Shown piece by piece: positions 1 through 9,434 of a stretch of 64,000 bases of DNA; position 1 is the stretch's first letter, and every line of letters starts with the position of its first letter. This DNA comes from Armigeres subalbatus. Taxonomy: Eukaryota > Arthropoda > Insecta > Diptera > Culicidae. The notes under the pieces were generated by a model that ran no database searches, was not told the DNA's origin, and saw only the letters and a list, made by a program, of their open reading frames with translations. Where the stretch lies: positions 139,630,097 through 139,694,096 of the forward strand of contig NC_085139.1 in the NCBI RefSeq assembly GCF_024139115.2, written 5' to 3'. The translations under genes were made by a program, and so were the position numbers.

Positions 1-770
1 TCACAACGTGTCTGTAGAATTGATACAATTATTTTTAAAAAAAGCTAGTTTTATGAGCTATTTTTTTTTTATTGTGTATGATTAAAAATAATATTTTTGA
101 AGACAACTTTCCACTAGAAACTGAAAGCAAGTTGTGCTACTTGTGTAAAGTAATTAATAAATGGATAACACTTGCAATATGTGTATAAGTATGTATCGAT
201 AAGCTAAGAGTAAGCAATGTTCCTTTTGAGGTGTAGCAACTCAAATCTAATAAAATTGTCTCTATGCTTGCTCATTACGAATCATTTGATTGATGAACAG
301 TTATTTAACGTCATATCAGCATGTCCGGAAATAGAAGCAATTCTAAAAACTTGCCTCGAAGTCCGGACATACAGAAAATGTAATAAAAATTATAAAGCTA
401 TGAATTCCCAAGCAATTTCTCTGATTCATGACAAAGATTCCTATCATACTATGTTAATAAATCACTAATACCCCTAGCAAATGATAGACTATAGAAATTA
501 TGAGCTTAGTTTTTCTAATGTTGAGTCATAAGCTGCATCCTAAGAAAAACGAAATGTACCGTTGATTATGACATCCTTTCAAGTTTTACCTCTAATTTTC
601 AAGTTTTTACCACAGATCACGGATTACTTACATTTGTTAAAATAGTTTCAAGTCTAAGAATCGTTCCCTACATTGATAACCCAAGAAAAACTTGTCGAGA
701 TGGTAAATAAAGTCGAATAACAACAGAAGTGTCCGGATTTCGAAGCGTCCGGCAATTCGAAGCAAAACGG
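1..770. other. AT-rich stretch, no recognised feature
   Basis: AT-rich DNA with A and T runs. The 83-codon open frame at 217-468 has no motif, no Kozak-like context and ordinary AT-rich composition, so I do not call it a gene. Confidence 0.5.
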
Positions 771-829
771 CATCTGTCATCAATGCATGCTGGAAGTGGA
801 TTATCCATTTTCTAATATATCTCACCCTC
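771..829. repeat. 59-bp direct repeat, copy 1
   Basis: Almost identical to 2875-2933: both contain ATGCTGGAAGTGGATTATCC or a one-base variant, then TTTTCTAATATATCTCACCC. The two copies bracket the 62-bp array and a MITE. They may be pieces of a dispersed repeat or the edges of a local duplication; the flanking bases do not decide. Confidence 0.7.
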
Positions 830-913
830 ACATTCCCCTTCTTCTCTCACCAAAATAGAGGAAAAAAACCATTGACTTGGGGTTTTCATAAACAACTATT
901 TACATCTCATTTG

Positions 914-1312
914 TGCCTTTCTCGTATACTAAGTATACTTAAAGGCTATATGATCACTCCAAAACCAAACTTTTGATAGAAGGCTCGTGGACCCATAGTC
1001 TTATATACTAATCGACTCAGCTCGACGAATTGAGACGATGTCTGTTTGTGTGTATGTGTACAAAATTTTGTAGACACACTTTTTGGAACTTAGCATTGGC
1101 CGAGTTACTCGCAACAAGTTCCATTCGACTGAGAATCCTGTCCCATTGTTTGCTATTGAAAATTGGCCAGATTGGACTATGGGATCAGAAGTTATGGCCA
1201 AAATACTATTTTCTTTGCGCAAAACACGCTAAAAAGCACTCACTCATATTTTTTTGCATTTTTTTTTGCACGAGAAAGGCACCAACACCAACAGGTGGAT
1301 TAATCAGGTTTT
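914..1312 (+). mobile_element. MITE-like repeat with CTTTCTCGTA ends
   Basis: The ends are inverted: TGCCTTTCTCGTA at 914 and ACGAGAAAGGCA at 1270-1281. Homology to a second copy (56940-57236, minus strand) continues about 30 bp further, through the shared GTGGATTAATCAGG. Shared interior landmarks include a Tyr/Thr-codon-free stretch around CGACTCAGCTCGACGAATT. Shorter relatives lie at 5345-5480 and 15302-15400. No transposase frame is present. Confidence 0.65.
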
Positions 1313-1429
1313 TTTAATTGCAGCCAAGTTTAATTTTACACTCCAATATCCGTACTCTATTCCCATTTTAAAATACATCTTAATTCAAATTTTAATCGTT
1401 GCGTTCTGCTGGTCCACCTTTTACACGAC

Positions 1430-2465
1430 CAATCCGCCCCTCTTCTACACAACCTTTACCATCGAAAGCTGCAACAATCCGATACTCTTCAAGAGCATCT
1501 TCGACAACACAAACAGATACCGCTGAGAAAAGCAAATCATTTATTCCGAAAACAAATCATGTTAACTCGAAACCGATAAGAACAACAAATCGTTCAATCG
1601 GGTACCTTCGATATAACAAGTGAAAACCTATAAGAATACGAATCATTTCCCACGGCACTACTCCAGAGTTCTTTCGACATCTTAGCTCGATTAAGTCAAA
1701 CCGATGAGAAAACAAATCACTTATCACGCCACAAGCCAACACTGATGGACAAATCATTCAATCCGGCGCACTACAACAGCAGCTTTGACATCACATATCG
1801 AAACTGATGAGAAATGAAGTCATTCATGCTAGCGCTTGACTTTTTAAGTCAAAACAGATGAGAAACAACACACCTTTCAATCCACCACTTTTCCAGAGCG
1901 CCTTCGATATCACAAACCAAAACCGATGAGCGAATCATTCAATCCGACGCTTTTCCAGAGCACCGATGAGCAAATTATTCAATCCAAAGCTTTTCCAGAG
2001 CGTCTTTGACATCCCAAGTCAAAACCGATGAGCAAATCATTCAATCCGACGCCCTCCAGAGCAATAGACATCACAAATCGAAACCGATGGAAAAATCATT
2101 TAATCCGACGCCCTTCCAGAACGTCTTCGAGATCACAAGTCGAAACCGATGACCAAACCATTTAATCCGACGCTCTTCCAGAGAGTCTTCGACATTACAA
2201 GTTGAAACCGATGACCAAATAATTTAATCCGACGCTCTTCCAGAGCGTCTTCGACATCACAAGTCGAAACCGATGATCAAATCATTCAAGCTGACGCTCT
2301 TCCAGAGCGTCTTCGACATCACAAGTCGAAACCGATGACCAAAACATTTGATCCGACGCTCTTCCACAGCGTCTTCGACAGTACTAGTCGAAACCGATAA
2401 GAAAACAAATCATTTTTTTTCTGCGCTTTTCTCTCAGCTCACACTCGACATCACAACGAAACCTA
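1430..2465. repeat. 62-bp tandem repeat array with an internal hairpin
   Basis: Between about 2080 and 2400 the marker CCGATGA recurs at exactly 62-bp steps (2146, 2208, 2270, 2332, 2394). Units further left are more diverged and carry indels. Most well-kept units contain the perfect inverted repeat GACGCTCTTCCAGAGCGTC, an 8-bp stem with a TCC loop. Other shared parts are ATCATTCAATCCGACG and TCGACATCACAAGTCGAAA. Roughly 15 units are recognisable. The array is non-coding; short frames through it are by-products. Confidence 0.85.
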
Positions 2466-2498
2466 AGAAAAAAAAATGTCCCAATCACGCCCAAAGAA

Positions 2499-2697
2499 TA
2501 GGGTTTAGGCAGGCATTTTCGTCTTATCGTCATAGTATTAAATATCAATAAAATAGAAGCTTTTTTGCCAAATTCATCCGTACCCAATCGCAAGTTTAGG
2601 CGAAACGTTCTGCTATAGTGGAGTTCTAGCAAAATGACGTTGCTTTCATTGATTTTAGCCCCTATGACGATGGACGGAAATACCTGCCGTGTCCCTA
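2499..2697 (+). mobile_element. 199-bp TA-flanked MITE, copy 1
   Basis: Starts TAGGGTTTAGGCAGGCATTT and ends AAATACCTGCCGTGTCCCTA, an imperfect terminal inverted repeat of about 24 bp with TA at each edge. A same-length copy lies at 36174-36372; both share AACGTTCTGCTATAGTGGAG inside. Length, TA edges and lack of coding capacity fit a Tc1/mariner-type MITE. Confidence 0.8.
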
Positions 2698-2874
2698 CTT
2701 ACAAAACAAAAAATTCCAACTAGGAACAACCTGGCAGGATCGCCAAATGTGTGGCCCAATTTGGCCGAACGAGCCATCAGTTCTTATTGAGCGTGTCACT
2801 CCGTTCGTTGCCCGACGAGGAAGGTGAATGTTGTCAATGTTGGCAACCGAACGTTATACGAATGATATTTGCAT

Positions 2875-2933
2875 ATCTGTCATCAATGCACGCTGGAAGT
2901 GGATTATCCATTTTCTAATATATCTCACCCTAA
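2875..2933. repeat. 59-bp direct repeat, copy 2
   Basis: Second copy of the repeat at 771-829, same orientation, with about one substitution across the shared core. Confidence 0.7.
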
Positions 2934-5340
2934 CATATGATATATCATGAAAGGGCATCGGCAGGTATTTCCGGCAGGCTATTGTTGTGCTTCGCCACAC
3001 ACCTCTAAAGCCGCAATTGCATCTTTAAGTACAATTTTAACTAGCTACATCGCAAATCCTAGCGTGAGCACACATCGTTACCGTCGGTTACAGTACAGTT
3101 TTGGCAAAATAATGTATCTATTCTTGGTTTTTAAACCGGTGCCGGGAATGTGTCCTCTCGGGAATACTATACGTAACCATATATCATATAATGTGGAGTT
3201 TATTTAACTGCATGTATAAGGCCGTTGCAAATATTTGATTAAAATTATGGCCTACTGACCCGAAAGAGGGAGGGGGGGCATAATAAAATAATAAATATTA
3301 TAATGAAAAACATCGAAAAACTCTTCGAATTTGTTAAAGAATGTTTTGAAAATCCTACACATTTTCTGGAAATTTAATTGTTATTATCATATTATTATTT
3401 TTAGCCAAGAAATCCGACGGGGTGATACATAATTTATTTGCATCAGCCTAATATACATATTATGATTCATTAGTGTCTGTAACAACCATCCGACCAGAAA
3501 ATTGTATAGCCCGGATGAGGATCCTGTTACACCCCTACACATTAGTCTGTTTTGTAGCCGCGCGTCTTATCGCTGAACTACAGAAGTTCCTCTTCAACTT
3601 AACGTCGCATTGAAATAATCTAAAATTTGAAATTACTCCAAAAAATCCTCACGAATTTTACGGCAACGACAACAACTTCTACAGTAGAACAGTGAGTGTA
3701 TGACTAAAAAGAAGCCGAAAGGAAGGTTAAAGCGTTTCTGCTTTCCATCTAATGAGCATGTTGCTACGCACGAACTTGCATGACTGCTGTCCAAAGTTTT
3801 ATTGGGCTCGGAATTCTAGCTTCGTCACGAGGAACATCCACGAGAAGAACACAAAAAATATGGGTTTACCGCAGGGGGGCCGTTTTCGTCACAGGCTTAA
3901 AACAATGAGAATAATATCGGCTATGCTGCAATACTCATGAACTTCCATGGCAGCATGTTAAATAACAGACTTTTAGTAAGGTGTTCCAAAGGGCAATAAC
4001 TGCCGAAGCGGCCCGTGTCCCTATTCTTTTTCCATGTTAACTTTATGGCGCAATAACGTTTATATTTGAATTCCTAAAATAACCAAGGCGGTCTTGTTTA
4101 AACGAAAATCCAGTTTATCCGTGGGTCTAGGTTTAAAATTCTGTCTGTCGACTGCAATAGACCCCGATTGTAATCTGATTGGTGAAGAAAGAAAGAAGTT
4201 TATTCGACCAATGGCGCAAAATAGAACACCGATCAATTTGTTTTCCCCCATCACGATTGAATTAATCAATGGCTCGAATCACTCAATCATAACAGATACA
4301 ACAAAATCACCAAACGCATCGCAGTCCCGGGTATCACACTACAAAGTAGATCAGCTGGGTTGTCCAATTATTGTTGTTTTGACGGGCGGCATCCCGAGGC
4401 ACTTTTCTCGTTCGTCAGCGGGCTGTGGGTCAGCGTGGGGAATTGGCCTATAGGAGTCGTGGCGTTCCGATACGGTTGCACGATGCATAGAAAAACACTT
4501 ATAGGCGGCACGCGGTGGCGTTCATCTTAGTTAAAGGCGAAGCCAGAACATACAAACCGAATCATTCGATTTTTACCACCACAAATCGGGCGTAGAAAAG
4601 AGAGCATGTCGTGCCGAAAGTCTATATAGGTGTGTAGAGTTTTTCTTTAAAGATTGATAAAAAGAGGCAATGGGGTTTTCAGTGAGCCGTTCGAAGATTG
4701 GCGTCTTAATATTAATGATAACAATTGGTCTTGGTATGGATGGAATGGTTTGTGATCGTGATCATGATGGGATTCAACTATGGCGAGTCACTGAGAACTA
4801 AACCAGAATCTAAAATTCTACAGGGCGCCTATGATTATCACTTTGTTGAGGGACAGTTCGTGGGTTCCAATCAGTCGAAGCGTTCTACTCTCTTTCAAAA
4901 TATTATCAGATTAGTATAAGTATCTTTTGATAGAAAGCAGATGCTGTCATTCTGATAACTGTCATTTATTTGCTATAGTAACACGATGTGTCTTGCTCAA
5001 TGCCGAACCAGATAGAAACTTCTACTTTGTACTACATATAAACAAATCATTTTTTTTTTACATAAAGATCAACCCGAAAGTGTCGTAAAGTGAAGTAATT
5101 TAATTGGAAGATTGGGTTCCAATGCTGTATACAGTAAATTTAATCTATTTTGAGGATCATTATCGATTGCCATCAAAATTCCGTTCCAAAAAGGCTGCGA
5201 AATTCATGGGCACCCTCTTCTGATTGGCAATTCGATCAATATTGCTGTCGTTATCATATACTTAACTTATCTTAATAACGTTATTATGCAGTTTTTAGGA
5301 TTTTTTTGCATAATTGAATGATAATAATAAATAAATAATA
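2934..5340. other. Unassigned AT-rich DNA with a slightly GC-richer patch
   Basis: No gene, RNA or element boundary can be supported. About 4240-4640 is more GC-rich and ends in a TATATAG sequence near 4623, but no open frame follows. The 119-codon frame at 4094-4453 begins at a non-ATG codon and shows no domain. Confidence 0.4.
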
Positions 5341-5344
5341 AGTT

Positions 5345-5480
5345 TGATTCATTTTTTTGGCATATCTTTTTGGAATTGATCGATTTACGGGCAACAGGTT
5401 GCGTTCGACGTCGAATTCGGTTCTATTGTTCTCTATAGAAAATTGGGCCGATCGAGGACATTGCACTATGGTCCAGGATA
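5345..5480 (+). repeat. Partial relative of the 914-1312 repeat
   Basis: Shares an order of short matches with 1085-1180: a GGAA(T/C)T start, a GCAACAGGTT/GCAACAAGTT block, a TTCGA block, then GAAAATTGGCC-like sequence followed by CACTATGG. Ends are not preserved. It lies at the left edge of the large inverted-repeat element. Confidence 0.45.
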
Positions 5481-5993
5481 CAGATTTACGAGGAAGGATG
5501 CATTTTACATCAAAACTATCTTCTTTTTAGAAAAAAAAAGTTCTTCTACAATTTTCGGAATAGTAAGGCCATCATTATGGTGCTATCAAAAATAGGGTGG
5601 CCCATTATATATTTTTATTTTATTTTACGGAATACTGACATGTAATGTTCTACAAAGTTGTAGCACAGCTTATTCCAATAAATTTTGCCAAAGAAACTTT
5701 TACTGTAGTTCTTAAGTGGGCTGATTTAGAGCAATTTTACACTATTTGGATTTGGGTGTCCCTCAAAAATCAGTATTTTTGATCTACATTTTTGATTTTA
5801 ATTTTTCGGAAAAGTCGTCTTCGGATAACTTATAGAGCTAAAAAAATGCAACTTTTGTTATGTACATATATATGATCAATATCTTTCGCCGATCAATAAG
5901 AATCGTTCTTCTTTCAAAATAAGGTTTTTTTTTAAGTTGAAATCCCCTATTAGGTCAGACCTAGAAAAAATTGTTTATACGTCACTTGAAAGA

Positions 5994-6487
5994 GCAACTC
6001 ATTCATTTCATTTCATTTATTTAGTTAACATCTAAACAGATAACACTGAATCAACCATTTGACGCCACAATGCACGGTTCGAGGCCGCATCTCTCCATCC
6101 TCGGATACGCCCCACGCTCGCCAAGTCGTTCTGCACCTGGTCTGCCCATCTCGCTCGCTGCGCTCCACGCCGTCTCGTACCTGCCGGATCGGAAGCGAAC
6201 ACCATCTTTGCAGGGTTGCTGTCCGGCATTCTTGCAACATGTCCTGCCCATCGTACCCTTCCGGCTTTAGCTACCTTCTGGATACTGGGTTCGCCGTAGA
6301 GTTGGGCGAGCTCATGGTTCATTCTTCGCCGCCACACACCGTCTTCTTGCACACCGCCAAAGATGGTCCTAAGCACCCGTCTCTCGAATACTCCGAGTGC
6401 TTGCAAGTCCTCCTCGAGCATTGTCCATGTTTCATGTCCGTAGAGGACAACCGGTCTTATAAGCGTCTTGTACATGACGCAACTCAT
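5994..6487 (-). pseudogene. RTE-type non-LTR retrotransposon, 3' fragment
   Basis: A minus-strand open frame of 151 codons (6032-6487) reads like the C-terminal end of an RTE-clade endonuclease/reverse-transcriptase: TLIRPVVLYGHETWTM, then FERRVLRTIFGG, then a KAGRVRWAGHVARMP block and a GTRRRGAQRARW block. This part follows the catalytic RT domain, which is missing, so the copy is 5'-truncated. The 3' tail is short tandem TTTCA-type sequence at 5998-6020, as RTE elements usually end. It is inserted in the left arm of the large foldback element. The frame is open but the piece cannot be functional alone. Confidence 0.8.
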
Positions 6488-6915
6488 ATTTTTTATTCTA
6501 TAGATAAATTGGAGATATGTAATTTTTTATCTCAAGTTTTCACTAATGTCATATTTTTTCAAATAAATTGATATAACTCGACAACGGAAAAAGATACAGA
6601 CGATGTTCTTATAGCAAAACATGCGTCTTGAAAATCCTCATCCTCATCACATTTGTGAAAAAAAGAAAAAAAAATCTACAGCTTTAACGCTTTTATTCGA
6701 TTTATCATTATCACTTTTTTGCGAGATTAACGAGAAAAGATGCATTTTCGACCAAAAATATAATTTAGGAAAAAAAATCATCAAAAAAGTTGTTTTGGAT
6801 ACTGGTTTATGTTGTTTATGTTGCGGAACATTCGCATAAAATGTTCTAAAAAATTGTAGCGCTTATTCCAATAAAATTTGATAAATAAATATTTCTGATG
6901 TAGAGCAATTTTACA

Positions 6916-7107
6916 TAGGGGAACAGACGGCTTTGGCAGGTTTTGTTCTATTATTGTCAGGGGGGTTTTTGTCGACCAAGTTCTATAAAATTTGGCCACA
7001 ATATTCTTTGATATGTAAAGAATGTTTAGGCCAAATTTGAACATAATCAGTCATAAAAAACCCTGACAATAATAGAACAAAACCTGCCAAAGCCGTCATT
7101 CCCCCTA
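6916..7107. mobile_element. 192-bp MITE with long terminal inverted repeats
   Basis: The ends are TAGGGGAACAGACGGCTTTG and the complement of a near-identical right end (TAGGGGGAATGACGGCTTTG on the minus strand). The inverted repeats run about 47 bp on each side through GGCAGGTTTTGTTCTATTAT. TA flanks both edges. It sits in the centre of the larger foldback element, apparently inserted there. No coding capacity. Confidence 0.85.
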
Positions 7108-7310
7108 CTAGTTTCCATCAAAAAGCAATATTTTCCATCTGCTTATTTTATTTTTTTAATTTTACAAATGTCACCTTCTGAAAACTTTTAGGGCTTTGCA
7201 AGACGCATGTTTTGCTATAAGAACATCGTTGGTATCTTCTTCCGTTGTCGAGTTATATTAAAAAATATGACATTTGTAAAATTGGTAAAACTTGAGATTA
7301 AAAATTAACA

Positions 7311-7446
7311 TATCTAGACCAACATTTGAAAAGGGCGTAACAGCCAAAATTTATTCCTTCTGATTCTTCGTCTACATATATGCGGATTAAGAATCAGAAG
7401 AAATAAATGTTAACTGTTACGCCCTTTTCAAATGTTGGTCTAGATA
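7311..7446. repeat. Palindrome, two 59-bp arms and an 18-bp loop
   Basis: TATCTAGACCAACATTTGAA at 7311 is answered by its complement ending at 7446. Arms run through AAGGGCGTAACAG and TTCTGATTCTT with only a few mismatches. It lies in the right arm of the large foldback element and has no counterpart in the left arm, so it is probably a separate foldback insertion. Confidence 0.8.
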
Positions 7447-7727
7447 TCTCTAATTTTTTGACATAATGAAGAATATTAGTTGATTTTTTAAATGTCATGT
7501 AAACATATTTTTTTTAGTTCGCCCCAATCTGAGAAGAAGATATCGTAATTATGACATCATTAAACAAAAACGTAATTATGACCATGGGCCAACATTTTAA
7601 TGATTATAACTTTTGATCGGTAATAGATATTGAGCATATTTTTTGAGTTCTAAAAGTCACCCGAAGACAACAAAACAAAAAAAGGTAATCAATAATACTG
7701 TTTTTATTAGGGACACCCTAATCCATG

Positions 7728-7961
7728 GGGGCTGGGTTCGATTCCCGATGCCGGTCTAGGCAATTTTCGGATTGGAAATTGTCTTGATTTCCCTGGGCAT
7801 AAAAGTATCATTGTGCTAGCCTCATGATATATGAATGCAAAAATGGTAACCTGGCTTAGAAACCTCGCAGTTAATAACTGTGGAAGTGCTTAATGAACAC
7901 GAAGCTGCGAGGCGGCTCTGTCCCAGTGTGGGGATGTAATGCCAATAATAATAAGAAGAAG
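7728..7961 (+). mobile_element. Feilai-like tRNA-headed SINE, 5'-truncated
   Basis: Starts within the B-box region (GGTTCGATTCCCGATGCC), continues through the body shared with 10618-10913 (GCTAGCCTCATGATATATGA, CTGTCCCAGTGTGGGGATGT) and ends in AATAATAATAAGAAGAAG. An 8-bp target duplication, AATCCATG, flanks it (7720-7727 and 7962-7969). The A box is missing, so it probably lacks its own pol III promoter. The name Feilai is from memory of the Aedes family and not verified. Confidence 0.85.
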
Positions 7962-8134
7962 AATCCATGTAGACAAAATTGTTCTGAATCAGCAAACAAA
8001 AGAGCTACAGAAAAAGTTTTTTTTTAAATATCTTTATGAAAGAGACTTTCAGCCCAAGGCTGGCTCGTCTCATAGAAAAAGTTTTTTTGGCATGCATTAT
8101 TGGAATAAGGTGCGAACTTTGTAGAACATAACAT

Positions 8135-8257
8135 TCTAGTAGATAAGATCAGGTCTATAAAGTGTCGGAAATAATATTCACTTATTGTGAATATTATCAC
8201 TTATCATTATTGTTGCGACGAACGGTCGAGACTGGAAATCTCGGTCGGGTCACGACA
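8135..8257 (+). repeat. 5' LTR, internally deleted
   Basis: 123 bp against 274 bp for the 3' LTR. It keeps the first 47 bp (AGTAGATAAGATCAGGTCTA, then AAGTGTCGGAAATAATATTC) and the last 50 or so (TGTTGCGACGA to CACGACA). The missing middle is replaced by about 24 bp that form a perfect 11-bp inverted repeat with the left edge (ATAATATTCAC ... GTGAATATTAT). The first two bases read TC where the other LTR has TG. Confidence 0.85.
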
Positions 8258-8258
8258 A

Positions 8259-8276
8259 TGGCGCAGCCGGTAGAAT
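8259..8276 (+). promoter_or_regulatory. Primer-binding site of the LTR element
   Basis: TGGCGCAGCCGGTAGAAT begins one base after the LTR end. Reverse transcription of an LTR element starts from a tRNA 3' end paired here. The sequence resembles the site used by the Drosophila 17.6/297 group, which I recall as tRNA-Ser; the exact tRNA is unverified. Confidence 0.75.
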
Positions 8277-8525
8277 TGTGATTTTTATCTGTTAGTCTTG
8301 CTAGTGCTCCCCGGAAAAAGTGATATACGGAAAACAATCAGGTAAATATAAGCGTAAAATGCAGACCAATAAAGGAAATATGCTAGCGTCCCCGGTAGGC
8401 TCCCTGACGGAAGGGCAGTGGAGTAGGCCGGGTGACAGAAAAGTGCAAAAAAAGAAAGCATGCACAATGAAAACAAAAACAATAAAAAAAGGAGAGGGTT
8501 GTATCAAAGATTTGACCGCAAATTG

Positions 8526-8880
8526 AATGTAGAATTACGTATGGTGCGATAGTGGATGCGAAATTTGATCAACAACATTTTATGCATGTTTATGCCGAAT
8601 GGCTAATAACCGAAATGTAGGCAATTTACTGTTAAAGTGCGATTTCAGCATTGGCGGTCGAAATTGTATTTTTCTATAGGTGAAAGCATTGAATCAATTG
8701 TTAACAATAGTTGTATAAAATCTTAGAGAGTTAACTGATCGACTCATATCAAAATATCCGGAATCCGTTGAAAAACGGCTGAGTTATAGGCTCGTACTTC
8801 CTGACCTCTTTTCGTGACGGTCCTTTATTTGAAACTTTGGAATGACCCCCCTGTCTTACCGAAGGACGTAATTCTACGTC
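8526..8880. mobile_element. MITE-like insert with GTAGAATTACGT ends
   Basis: TGTAGAATTACGT at 8528-8540 is inverted at 8866-8880 (ACGTAATTCTACGTC). It separates units 1 and 2 of the local repeat, which explains their larger spacing. No coding capacity; the target duplication is unclear. Confidence 0.55.
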
Positions 8881-8994
8881 AAAACAAAGATGGCTAGCGT
8901 CCCCGGTAGGCTCCCTGACGAAAGGGCAGTGGAGTAGGTTGGGTGACAGAAAAGTGTAAAAAAGAGAGCGTAAAATGGAGACAAATAAAGGAAA

Positions 8995-9252
8995 TCAAGC
9001 TCTATCTGGTAAAAGGGCGAATGTCGCAAGAGAGAATTCTCTTCGTCGACTTCCCCTCTTTTAAATAAAAGTGACAAGCAGAGAATTTCTTCGCAGTTTA
9101 TCACCTCAGAATGCAAGTTCGCATTGTTTTCTATCGTTCTGAGGTGATAAACTACAAAGAAATCCTCTGCTTGTCACTTTTATTTAGAAGAGGGGAAGTC
9201 GGCGAAGAGAATCCTCTCTTGCGACATTCGCCCTTAATCCAGGTAGAGCTTG
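8995..9252. mobile_element. Foldback MITE inserted in the local repeat
   Basis: The left arm (8995 to about 9112) and right arm (about 9137-9252) are inverted copies, starting CAAGCTCTATCTGG and ending CCAGGTAGAGCTTG. Shared landmarks include GGGCGAATGTCGCAAGAGAG and GTGACAAGCAGAG. It interrupts AAAGGAAATATGCTAGCG, which is intact in unit 1 at 8372; AAAT is duplicated on both sides. Confidence 0.85.
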
Positions 9253-9434
9253 AAATATGCTAGCGTCCCCGGTAGGCTCCCTGACGGAAGGGCAGTGGAG
9301 TAGGCCGGGTGACAGAAAAGTGCAAAAAAAAAGAAAGCATGCACAATGAAAACAAAACAATAAAAAAAAAACAAAGATGGCATTGGAGTAGGCCGGGTGA
9401 CAAAAATTTGCAAAAAGAAAAAAAACATTAACAA

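Larger units (their letters stand above)
8357..9430 (+). repeat. Local repeat of about 108 bp inside the LTR element
   Basis: GCTAGCGTCCCCGGTAGGCT opens units at about 8382, 8891 and 9258, followed by GGGCAGTGGAGTAGG and GGGTGACAGAAAAGTG. A partial fourth unit lies at 9376-9430. After removing the two inserted MITEs the spacing falls to roughly 108-154 bp. Each unit is followed by AGCATGCACAATG- or A-rich sequence. No reading frame is conserved between units. Confidence 0.8.

Noticed and set aside
217..468. 83-codon open frame near the left edge
   Set aside because: No domain, AT-driven composition and no promoter or splice context.
1430..2465. Regular repeats that could suggest a CRISPR array
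   Set aside because: The whole 62-bp unit is repeated, with no unique spacers, and the genome is clearly eukaryotic.
3540..3575. TGTAGCCGCGCGTCTTA resembling the Feilai-like SINE head
   Set aside because: The match is about 17 bases only, without B box or body; too short to call an insertion.
4094..4453. 119-codon plus frame
   Set aside because: Starts at a non-ATG codon, shows no motif and has low-complexity turns typical of chance frames.
6059..6571. 170-codon plus-strand frame
   Set aside because: Antisense shadow of the RTE fragment on the minus strand.
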